From Pseudomonadota bacterium (GTDB lineage Bacteria; Pseudomonadota; Gammaproteobacteria; Burkholderiales; Burkholderiaceae), in contig JAEZQX010000246.1 in the NCBI GenBank assembly GCA_023441105.1, forward strand, positions 1-11,174: a stretch of DNA of 11,174 nucleotides, written 5' to 3'. Made by a program: the position numbers and the translations under genes. The notes under the pieces are model-generated. The model was given only the letters and a program-made list of their open reading frames with translations, did no database searches and was not told where the DNA came from. Of the stretch, positions 6,064-11,174 are shown in pieces (position 1 is the first letter of the stretch; every line of letters begins with the position of its first letter).

Positions 6064-7617
6064 TCAGTGCGGGATCGGTCCAGGCAGCACCGTGGCCGAG
6101 GCGCGCGCCTCCTCGGTGGCGCGGTCCGGCGCCGGCGCCACCGCTTCGGGAGCCGCCTCGACACGTCGTGCCTTCGGCGCGGCGACGTCCGCCGGCGTCT
6201 TGACCCGCGGCAGGCTGATCTCGGCGATCAGGCCGGTCATGCCCGGCGCATTGCGCAGCTTCACGTCGCCGCCATGCCAGCGGGCGATATTGCGGGAGAT
6301 GGCGAGGCCGATGCCCGAACCGCCACTGTCACGATTGCGGGACGGCTCGAGCCTCACGAACGGCTCGAAGACCCGCTCGAGGTCCTCCTCCGCCATGCCG
6401 GGACCATGGTCGCGGATGGAGATGCGCAGCAAGGCGGGACTGTCGGCGAGCTCGATGTGCGCCCGGCCGCCGTAGCGGATGCCGTTGGACACCAGGTTGT
6501 TGACGCAGCGTCGCAGCATCGACGGCTCGGTTGGATAGACGGTGCGTGCCGCGCCCTCCAGGGTCACCTCGTGGCCGGTATCCGTCCAGTCATTGGTGAT
6601 GCTCTCGAGCAGCGCGGTCACATCCACCAGCTGGCGCTCGGTGGTCTTGCCGAGTTCGGCGAAGAGATCCAGCGACGATCCGACCAGCTCCTCCATTTCC
6701 ATCAGGTCGTGCACGAACTTGCCGCGCTGGGGTTCGGGCAGCATTTCCGCGCGCAGCCTCATCCGGGTGATGGGCGTGCGCAGGTCGTGGGAGATGGCCG
6801 CCAGCAGGCTCGAGCGTTCGATCATGTAGCGGCGGATGCGTTCCTGGGTCTCGTTGAAGCTGGTGATGACCCGGCGCAGCTCGATCGGCCCGGTGCGGGG
6901 GATGGCTACCGAGCTCGAGCTCGAGCCGGTCGGGTTGTTGCCGATGCTGGTCACCGCCCGATCCAGCTGGCGCAGCGGGCTGGTCATCATGCGTGCAATC
7001 ACTAGCGCCAGCACGAAGATGATCGCCATCCACATCAGCAGCTTCGGAATCAGCGCCTCCAACTGGCCGAGCGGTTCCTGCGGCATGCGCACGAAGAACG
7101 CCGCGGTGGAGCCGTCCTCCAGCTCGATCTGGCTCACCACCGAGAAGGTGGCGGGCAACAGGAAATAGAAGCGGCGCGCCAGCCACTGCTCGAAGGCGTT
7201 GGCGCTGGGCGGCGCGACCTCCTCCGGCGTCCTGGCTCGCGCGGCCCGGGTGATCTCTACCGTAGTCAGCAGCGGCGGGTTCATCTCGTCGCGGATGGCG
7301 GCAGCGAAGCCCCGCTCGTACTCGTCGAGCTCGATGTAGCCGCTTTCGATCTCGATCGGCCGCTGCGCGAACTCGATCCTGAAGTCGCGGCCGCCAAGCT
7401 CTTGGGCGACGATCAGCCGTTCCTCCTTGGGCAGGCGATTGAGCAGGCTGGCGGAGCGGGCGATGCGCTGCGCCATCTGCTCGGAATTGAGGCGGTACAT
7501 CGAGCTGCCGCGGTCGAAGAAATTCACCAGCAGGCTCGCGAGCTGCGACAACAGCAGGCACGCAGCCAGCACCAGCACGGTCCGGCCGAACAGCGAGCGC
7601 GGCAGCCGCAGCCTCAA
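6064..7617 (-). CDS. EnvZ-like sensor histidine kinase
   Basis: Inner-membrane sensor kinase of 517 residues, partner of the OmpR-type regulator upstream. Transmembrane helix 1 spans about 13-33, a periplasmic sensor region about 34-188, and helix 2 about 190-210. A HAMP domain (about 208-262) follows. The H-box AAISHDLRTPITRMRLRAE (273-291) carries phospho-acceptor H277. The ATP-binding domain shows the N-box NNLVSNGIRYG (373-383), DHGPGM (403-408) and GGSGIGLAI (432-440). It starts at TTG 7617, with GAGAGG 5 nt upstream; the next Met is residue 40, past the first membrane helix. The start overlaps the regulator stop as TTGA, so the two are translationally coupled. Two oddities are a Ser5 run at 232-236 inside HAMP and a 45-residue Pro/Ala-rich tail after the catalytic domain. 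The stimulus is unknown. Confidence 0.95.
   Translation of the reverse strand: MRLRLPRSLFGRTVLVLAACLLLSQLASLLVNFFDRGSSMYRLNSEQMAQRIARSASLLNRLPKEERLIVAQELGGRDFRIEFAQRPIEIESGYIELDEYERGFAAAIRDEMNPPLLTTVEITRAARARTPEEVAPPSANAFEQWLARRFYFLLPATFSVVSQIELEDGSTAAFFVRMPQEPLGQLEALIPKLLMWMAIIFVLALVIARMMTSPLRQLDRAVTSIGNNPTGSSSSSVAIPRTGPIELRRVITSFNETQERIRRYMIERSSLLAAISHDLRTPITRMRLRAEMLPEPQRGKFVHDLMEMEELVGSSLDLFAELGKTTERQLVDVTALLESITNDWTDTGHEVTLEGAARTVYPTEPSMLRRCVNNLVSNGIRYGGRAHIELADSPALLRISIRDHGPGMAEEDLERVFEPFVRLEPSRNRDSGGSGIGLAISRNIARWHGGDVKLRNAPGMTGLIAEISLPRVKTPADVAAPKARRVEAAPEAVAPAPDRATEEARASATVLPGPIPH
6911..6925. repeat. GAGCTC short tandem repeat encoding a serine run
   Basis: GAGCTCGAGCTCGAG at 6911-6925 is a 6-bp unit repeated two and a half times. 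On the minus strand it encodes part of the Ser run (residues 232-236) in the kinase's HAMP domain. In-frame 6-bp units could change length without a frameshift. Confidence 0.7.
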
Positions 7618-8339
7618 TCCACCCTCTCGACCTGCGCGGCGAGGATGTAGCCTTCGTTGCGGATCGTCTTGATGATCCTGGGCTCGCGCGCGTCATCGTT
7701 GAGCCGGTTGCGCAGCCGGCTGATCTGCACGTCGATGCTGCGATCGAAGGGCGTCGCTTCGCGACCGAGGGTCAGGTCCATCAGCTGGTTGCGATCCAGC
7801 ACCCGGTTCGGATGCTCGACGAGCACGGCGAGCAACCGATACTCGGCACCGCTGAGCGAGACGATGACGCCGTCGGGTCCGACGAGGTGCCGGGCTCCGG
7901 AATCCAGGATCCAGCCGGCGAACTTGACCCGCTGTGCGCCGCCCAGCGTCGGTGGCAGGCTGCGGGTGCGCCGCAGGACGCCCTTGATCCGGGCGAGCAG
8001 CTCGCGCGGGCTGAACGGCTTGCCCATGTAGTCGTCGGCGCCCATCTCGATGCCGATGATGCGATCGACTTCTTCGGCGCGCGCGGTGAGCATGATCACC
8101 GGCACGTTGGAGCGCGAGCGCAACTCGCGGCACAGGGTCAGGCCATCCTCGCCGGGCATCATCACGTCGAGCACGATGATGTCGGGCTTGGTGCCATCCA
8201 GCACCTGGCGCATCTCCTTGGCATCCCGCGCGACGGTCACCTTGATGCCGTTCTGGCCCAGGTACTCCGCCAGCAGGTCTCGGATGTCTGCATCGTCATC
8301 GACGACGAGAACATGATCTGGGGTTTCGTTGTTGTCCAT
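7614..8339 (-). CDS. OmpR-family response regulator
   Basis: Cytoplasmic DNA-binding regulator of 241 residues, phosphorylated by the kinase encoded immediately downstream. The receiver domain (9-123) has the acidic pocket VVDDD (12-16), phospho-acceptor D58 (IIVLDVMMPG), T86 (IMLTARA) and K107 (MGKPFSP). The C-terminal winged helix (about 137-235) shows LSGAEYRLLAVLVEHPNRVL (162-181), the recognition-helix region FDRSIDVQISRLRNRL (198-213) and the wing ending TIRNEGYILA. ATG 8339 is chosen because it starts right before the receiver fold; an upstream open frame to 8522 gives non-family sequence. Only a weak AAAGA precedes the ATG. It is first in a two-gene operon and divergent from the small lipoprotein gene, an obvious candidate target. 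Targets cannot be read from sequence. Confidence 0.95.
   Translation of the reverse strand: MDNNETPDHVLVVDDDADIRDLLAEYLGQNGIKVTVARDAKEMRQVLDGTKPDIIVLDVMMPGEDGLTLCRELRSRSNVPVIMLTARAEEVDRIIGIEMGADDYMGKPFSPRELLARIKGVLRRTRSLPPTLGGAQRVKFAGWILDSGARHLVGPDGVIVSLSGAEYRLLAVLVEHPNRVLDRNQLMDLTLGREATPFDRSIDVQISRLRNRLNDDAREPRIIKTIRNEGYILAAQVERVD
7623..7628 (-). promoter_or_regulatory. Ribosome binding site deciding the TTG start of the sensor kinase
   Basis: GAGAGG on the minus strand, inside the last codons of the regulator gene and 5 nt before TTG 7617. It supports the TTG start, since no ATG occurs before the first transmembrane helix. Confidence 0.7.
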
Positions 8340-8472
8340 AGTCTTTGTAGGTCGACTTGCATTGTCCTGGTTCGGGAGCCTCAAACCATGTATCCGCGCG
8401 TAACACAAGCATCCTATCGCAACTGCGTCACCCGGGCGCCACCGGCTGGAGGCCCGCGTGGTGCCTGGTTCT

Positions 8473-8491
8473 GCGGGCTTACGAAGCCCGC
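8473..8491. other. Perfect 8-bp inverted repeat in the regulator/lipoprotein intergenic region
   Basis: GCGGGCTT (8473-8480), loop ACG, AAGCCCGC (8484-8491). It is a compact hairpin or dyad without a following T run on either strand. It could be an operator or a structured leader; a terminator seems unlikely because it lies upstream of both divergent genes. Confidence 0.55.
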
Positions 8492-8601
8492 GCCGATTGC
8501 TTCCAACCGGTCCGGACCACACGATGTCTCAAACCGAAACGCAGTGCTTACATCCCCGCTGTTGAATGAAGTTGCAAGCCGGGAAAGAAGGAGCGCAGCG
8601 T

Positions 8602-8650
8602 GATGCCCGATTAACCCCCGGAAACGCATTACCCCGGAAGGCTGGGCATC
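8602..8650 (+). promoter_or_regulatory. Direct repeats nested in an inverted repeat, leader of the lipoprotein gene
   Basis: ATTAACCCCCGGAA (8610-8623) and ATTACCCCGGAA (8628-8639) are imperfect direct repeats spaced 18 bp apart. They are flanked by GATGCCC (8602-8608) and GGGCATC (8644-8650), a perfect 7-bp inverted repeat. The cluster ends 43 bp before the lipoprotein ATG, so it may be an operator pair or a 5' leader structure. The function is inferred from position only. Confidence 0.4.
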
Positions 8651-8680
8651 CGGTTTGCTCAACGGAAGTTCTACCACAAA

Positions 8681-8686
8681 AGAGGA
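8681..8686 (+). promoter_or_regulatory. Ribosome binding site of the small lipoprotein gene
   Basis: AGAGGA with 7-nt spacing to ATG 8694. This near-ideal site is the main reason to treat the short, low-complexity reading frame as a real gene. Confidence 0.75.
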
Positions 8687-8693
8687 ATCGACC

Positions 8694-8912
8694 ATGAAGA
8701 CCAAACTTGTCGCAGCATCGCTTTGTGCCCTTGCTCTCGCCGCGTGCGATTTCGAGCAGCGGCCGGCCAGTGCTCCTGACCAGGGCGGCCCCGGTGCCAC
8801 CCGGTCCGCACCGTCCGGATCCGCGCCGATGAGCCCGGCAACGCCGCCCGCAGGCACCGGCTCGCCGGCGACGCCTCCGGCAGGCGGCAGCTCTTCCTCC
8901 GGCGCACAGTAG
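8694..8912 (+). CDS. Small Pro/Ala/Gly/Ser-rich lipoprotein
   Basis: A 72-residue precursor with a clear lipoprotein signal peptide: basic MKTK, hydrophobic core, and lipobox LAAC with the lipidated cysteine at residue 18. The mature part (about 55 residues) is disordered in composition, with no aromatic residue after F20. It contains a duplicated segment SPATPPAG (47-54 and 57-64) and a Ser-rich end. Asp follows the cysteine; in enterobacteria Asp at +2 retains lipoproteins in the inner membrane, but that rule may not hold here. ATG 8694 has an excellent ribosome site; frames starting upstream do not. I recognise no family. Position and divergence suggest possible control by the adjacent OmpR-type regulator. 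A GC hairpin (8923-8939) follows the stop. Confidence 0.8.
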   Translation: MKTKLVAASLCALALAACDFEQRPASAPDQGGPGATRSAPSGSAPMSPATPPAGTGSPATPPAGGSSSSGAQ

Positions 8913-8922
8913 TGATGCCAAT

Positions 8923-8939
8923 CGGCGCGCTTGGCGCCG
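8923..8939 (+). terminator. Weak candidate terminator hairpin after the lipoprotein gene
   Basis: CGGCGC (8923-8928), loop GCTTG, GCGCCG (8934-8939), beginning 11 bp after the lipoprotein stop. The stem is fully GC, but no T tract follows, so intrinsic termination would be inefficient. The position is right for a 3' end structure. Confidence 0.4.
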
Positions 8940-9021
8940 TCAGTCCGGAACCCGATGCCGAAGTGGCCGCCAGGCCGCTTTCGGCGGGTCTCCGGTCATT
9001 CCAGGTGAAATAGCGAGGCCC

Positions 9022-9058
9022 GAGGCGCTCAGCAGGGCTGAGGCGCTCACCCCAGGGC
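9022..9058. repeat. Imperfect 18-bp tandem repeat, first cluster
   Basis: GAGGCGCTCA occurs at 9022-9031 and 9040-9049, each followed by CAGGGCT after 2 or 3 bases (9033-9039 and 9052-9058). Two units of about 18 and 19 bp result, lying just before a second repeat cluster of the same period. Confidence 0.65.
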
Positions 9059-9082
9059 TTTTCGCGCTTTCGTTGCCGCGCG

Positions 9083-9116
9083 GCTTCCAGTCGCGGGTCA
9101 GCTTCCAGTCGCGGGT
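9083..9116. repeat. 16-bp perfect tandem repeat, period 18
   Basis: GCTTCCAGTCGCGGGT occurs at 9083-9098 and 9101-9116. Because the period is a multiple of three, each unit translates to the same short peptide in any frame (for example LTRDWK on the minus strand), which keeps long spurious frames open. It is followed by CATCGCGA at 9132-9139 and 9142-9149 (period 10). Confidence 0.85.
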
Positions 9117-9427
9117 TATTAAGTCGCAGGCCATCGCGAGGCATCGCGATCGCAGGATCCCGATCTGGTTGGCGAGTCGGTGCCTTCTCAAGACGCCAAC
9201 CACGCCCTCCATCCCGATTCGATCCACGCTTTCACTCCCGATCGCTCCGGCGCTGGACCACGGCATGCGAGCAAGCTGTCTCGTTTGCAGCACCGCCATG
9301 CCGCGTGCGTGCAGCGTGCTCGACCTCGCCTTCATGACAAAGGCTCTCGATGCACGCAGCCGCGGCGGCCGAGGCGCGCGCGGTGTTCCGGAACGAAGCG
9401 GTACCATGCCGGCTGAACAGCAGGCCG

Positions 9428-9450
9428 GGGCGGCTTGCATGCCGCCCTTT
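9428..9450 (+). terminator. GC hairpin followed by TTT upstream of the methyltransferase gene
   Basis: GGGCGGC (9428-9434), loop TTGCAT, GCCGCCC (9441-9447), then TTT. The shape is that of a short intrinsic terminator on the plus strand with a poor T tract. It lies 65 bp before the methyltransferase ATG with no recognisable gene to its left, so it may instead be a leader attenuator. The loop also provides a TTGCAT that sits 17 bp before GATCAT (9458-9463), a weak promoter-like pair. Confidence 0.4.
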
Positions 9451-9514
9451 CCAGAAGGATCATAGCGACTTTGGGTCGGGGCCATGGGTCCGCCGCCCAG
9501 TCCGTCGAGAACTC

Positions 9515-10171
9515 ATGAGCTATATCAAGCGATTCGCCGTTACCGGAAGCGTATGCCCTTCGACACCGATCTTTGGCCAACGCGCGGCAGCGGAAGTTGC
9601 CCGGCTGGCGCCGCATTACGATCGGGTGGTGGTAGCGGGAATCGGCAGCGGCGTGGTCGCCAGTCGCATCCTTCACTGCTGTCCGACGGCAGTATTCGTG
9701 GAATGCGAGGCACCCTTTGCGCATCGCTTTGCGCAGCGCCATCCCAAGGCGTCGGTCGTCACCGACTACGTGCAGAACCTGTACGAGCACCTTCCGGATC
9801 TCAAGGGCCAACGGGTGCTGCTCGCTTCCTTCGTGCCCACCGCCGGCAGCTTCTACTCCGATGAGGTGGTGAGGTTCTTCGTGTCGGTCTGCCGCAGCGG
9901 CGGCTCGGTCATGCAGATGCGCTACCTGCCGCACCAGATGAGCGCCCGTTTCTTCGACGGCATGCGGGCCCGCGGCATCGTCAGCAAGCGGCTCTTCACG
10001 GTGGCGATGAATTTCCCGCCGGTCTCGATGTATGGTTTGCGCGCGGTGCTTGCGCCGGTTGCCGGCAATGGCATGCCGCCCACCGTCAGTCGGCCGGCGC
10101 CGGCGCGCCACCCGATGGCCGCCAAGGCGGCACTGCAGAAGCCTGCCCGCGCGCAGGACGTCGCCGCCTGA
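9515..10171 (+). CDS. Class I SAM-dependent methyltransferase, PmtA-like
   Basis: Predicted cytoplasmic or membrane-associated methyltransferase of 218 residues. The N-terminal stretch TGSVCPSTPIFGQRAAAEVA (10-29) has the pattern of the TGAVAPSS-type segment before motif I in PmtA phospholipid N-methyltransferases and related KsgA-like enzymes. Motif I is VVVAGIGSGVVASRIL (38-53); the acidic residue usual at position 41 is Ala. VFVECE (60-65) ends the second strand with Glu, as expected for ribose binding. VVTDYVQNL (81-89) and VLLASFVPTAG (101-111) match motifs II/III and the post-motif loop. The last 30 residues are Ala/Pro-rich and probably disordered. ATG 9515 is chosen because MSYIKRF abuts the conserved segment; the ribosome site is weak. 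The substrate is unknown, with phosphatidylethanolamine only a guess. It converges with the cupin gene, 14 bp away. Confidence 0.65.
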   Translation: MSYIKRFAVTGSVCPSTPIFGQRAAAEVARLAPHYDRVVVAGIGSGVVASRILHCCPTAVFVECEAPFAHRFAQRHPKASVVTDYVQNLYEHLPDLKGQRVLLASFVPTAGSFYSDEVVRFFVSVCRSGGSVMQMRYLPHQMSARFFDGMRARGIVSKRLFTVAMNFPPVSMYGLRAVLAPVAGNGMPPTVSRPAPARHPMAAKAALQKPARAQDVAA

Positions 10172-10185
10172 CGCGGCTGGCCGGT

Positions 10186-10515
10186 TCAATCCACGATGAA
10201 CAGCTTCGCGCCGGTCGGCGGCGACGACCGGTGCGCTTCCGCCTGGTCCGCGACCTGGTAGCTCATCCCGGCGGTCAGCTTGAAATGGCGACCGTCCTCC
10301 AGCTCGGTATGCAGCTCGCCTTGCAGGCACAGCAGGATGTGCCCCTTGCTGCACCAGTGGTCCGCAAGGTAGCCGGCGGAGTACTCGACCATTCTCACCC
10401 GAATGGTGCCGAACTGGCGGGTGCGCCAGACTGCGATCCCGCGGATGCCGGGATGCTGCTCTGACTCGACCCGGTCCCAATCCGTGGTCCCGAACGGGAT
10501 GCCGCTGATCTGCAT
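10186..10515 (-). CDS. DHCW-motif cupin-fold protein
   Basis: Small single-domain cupin of 109 residues. It contains the segment ADHWCSKGHILLCLQGELHT (51-70), with D52, H53, W54 and C55 forming the motif that names this family, followed by H59 and E67 in cupin motif-1 positions. H94 lies in the motif-2 region (GMSYQVADQAEAH, 83-95). MQISGIPFGTTDWDRV is the typical family N-terminus. ATG 10515 is therefore chosen, with AGGAG 10 nt upstream; a TTG at 10542 would add nine residues of non-family sequence. Metal binding is likely from the fold, but no function is established that I know of. It follows the OmpA-domain gene on the same strand with a 97-bp gap, so it may have its own promoter. Confidence 0.9.
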   Translation of the reverse strand: MQISGIPFGTTDWDRVESEQHPGIRGIAVWRTRQFGTIRVRMVEYSAGYLADHWCSKGHILLCLQGELHTELEDGRHFKLTAGMSYQVADQAEAHRSSPPTGAKLFIVD

Positions 10516-10612
10516 GCGCCAGGCGCTCCTCTGGTTGTCCAAGCAGCGGCGCCATGGGGCGGCTGCAGTGGCGCAAACGTAGCGGAACTTGGCGGCGGCG
10601 GCAACCGGGAGA

Positions 10613-11174
10613 TCACTGCATCGCCCGTGGCTGCCCGCCCAGGGGCATCGGCGCGCGATTCCTCAGCAGCAGGACTTCGACCCGCCGGTTCAACGCGCGG
10701 CCCCGCTCCGACGCATTGTCCGCGATGTACTCGTCGGCGCCGACGGCGCTGCTGAAGATGCGGTTGGAGGGGATGCCCCGCCGCAGGAGAATCTGCACCA
10801 CCGCATCGGCCCGGGCTTGCGCCAGGACGTCGTTGGCGGCGCGCGAGCCGGTGGCGTCGGTAAAGCCGGTGACCCTGATCTCGTCGGCATTGGCCGCTTC
10901 GCGCAGGAGCAGCGCCAGCCCGTCTTCAGGCGCCACGATGGCGCGCGAGGCGGTGGCGAAGAAGACTCGGACCAGCCCGCGCTCCGGCGCGGCTGCCGCT
11001 GCGTTGGCAGCCGCAAGCGGCGGCGCGAAGGCGCGCCTGGGCGTCGGATCCGCCGGCCAGGCCGGCACTTGCAGTCTCCGAGCGGCTGGTGGCGGGGGCG
11101 AGGCGTAGACGACCTCGGGCAGTCCGGCGTCGGCGGCCCGCGCCGCCTGCTCCGGAGCCTGCGCAGGCCGGCCC
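10613..11174 (-). CDS. OmpA-family protein, C-terminal part (5' end beyond the right edge)
   Basis: Visible are 186 C-terminal residues with the frame open to the window edge, so the signal peptide and N-terminal region are missing. An internal GTG at 11068 could start a shorter protein, but it would lack an export signal. After a Pro/Ala-rich linker (about residues 1-66 of the visible part, including a PPPP run), an OmpA C-terminal peptidoglycan-binding domain follows. VRVFFATASRAI is its first strand, EIRVTGFTDATGS carries the conserved Asp, and ADNASERGRALNRRVEVLL carries the conserved Arg that contacts diaminopimelate. The domain is complete. A short tail (RNRAPMPLGGQPRAMQ) ends the protein. 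It is likely periplasmic or outer-membrane attached, and the linker suggests a lipoprotein or membrane-anchored Pal/YiaD-like architecture. Confidence 0.87.
   Translation of the reverse strand, partial: GRPAQAPEQAARAADAGLPEVVYASPPPPAARRLQVPAWPADPTPRRAFAPPLAAANAAAAAPERGLVRVFFATASRAIVAPEDGLALLLREAANADEIRVTGFTDATGSRAANDVLAQARADAVVQILLRRGIPSNRIFSSAVGADEYIADNASERGRALNRRVEVLLLRNRAPMPLGGQPRAMQ

Larger units (their letters stand above)
8340..8693. other. 354-bp divergent intergenic region between regulator and lipoprotein genes
   Basis: No convincing coding sequence is present; frames crossing it are extensions or shadows of neighbours. It must hold the promoters for the two-component operon (left) and the lipoprotein (right), but I could not find a good -35/-10 pair for either. 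It contains an 8-bp-stem inverted repeat at 8473-8491, a 10-bp palindrome GGTCCGGACC at 8509-8518, and a direct-repeat/inverted-repeat cluster at 8602-8650. Confidence 0.7.
8913..9514. other. 602-bp gene-free block with short tandem repeats
   Basis: Open frames cross it on both strands, including a 181-codon frame on the minus strand, but none has a family signature, a ribosome site or sensible residue composition, and they overlap each other. What it does hold is a stem-loop at 8923-8939, two period-18 repeats near 9022-9058 and 9083-9116, a period-10 repeat near 9132-9149, and a GC hairpin with a short T run at 9428-9450. It may be a decayed or mobile intergenic repeat. Confidence 0.6.

Noticed and set aside
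5896..7005. 369-codon plus-strand open frame
   Set aside because: It overlaps the end of the peroxidase gene and is antisense to the histidine kinase catalytic domain; no domain is visible.
7812..8603. 263-codon plus-strand open frame
   Set aside because: It is antisense to the response regulator and then runs into the intergenic region; no ribosome site or motif.
9022..9149. CRISPR array
   Set aside because: Units are only 16-18 bp and immediately adjacent, with no regular unique spacers and no cas genes in the window.
9142..9155. GCGATCGC octamer, as in cyanobacterial HIP1 repeats
   Set aside because: It is a single occurrence inside a local repeat in GC-rich DNA; the gene content is not cyanobacterial.
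9332..10576. 414-codon minus-strand open frame
   Set aside because: It runs antisense to the methyltransferase and out of frame across the cupin; the residues are Arg/His-rich and show no family pattern.

Overview
The window is GC-rich chromosomal DNA from a Gram-negative bacterium. The gene set fits a betaproteobacterium, possibly Burkholderiales: a liv-type ABC operon, an EnvZ/OmpR-type two-component pair, a lipobox lipoprotein, an OmpA-domain protein and a DHCW-motif cupin. That placement is an inference from gene content and base composition. I see no tRNA, rRNA, CRISPR array, transposase or phage gene.

Left part (1-3082, minus strand): an ABC importer operon of the branched-chain amino acid (HAAT) type. 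In transcription order it holds the periplasmic binding protein, LivG ATPase, LivF ATPase and the first 53 codons of a LivH-type permease, which runs off the left edge. The genes are 5 to 13 bp apart, and a sigma70-like promoter can be proposed upstream. LivG and LivH carry non-canonical motifs, so the substrate may not be leucine, isoleucine or valine. A 15-bp perfect tandem duplication sits on the livG/livF junction.

Centre left (3145-5308, minus strand): a TauE/SafE-family permease downstream of an M20 peptidase of the acetylornithine deacetylase (ArgE) group. They are separated by 115 bp holding a perfect 9-bp-stem hairpin. A thioredoxin-type glutathione peroxidase (5525-6010) diverges from argE.

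Centre (6064-8339, minus strand): an OmpR-family response regulator followed by its EnvZ-like sensor kinase, overlapping by 4 bp (TTGA), so almost certainly translationally coupled. Divergent from the regulator, after a 354-bp gene-free stretch with inverted and direct repeats, is a small Pro/Ala/Gly/Ser-rich lipoprotein gene with a good ribosome binding site.

Right part (8913-11174): a gene-free block of about 600 bp with several short tandem repeats, two of period 18, and a GC hairpin with a short T run. It is followed by a PmtA-like SAM-dependent methyltransferase (plus strand), then on the minus strand a DHCW-motif cupin and the C-terminal part of an OmpA-family protein that enters from the right edge.

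Nothing here amounts to a clear new multi-gene system. The points most worth a second look are the repeat block with the hairpin before the methyltransferase, the repeat-bearing leader of the small lipoprotein beside the two-component pair, and the micro-duplication at the livG/livF junction. Three genes (livG, argE, the sensor kinase) are best started at TTG.
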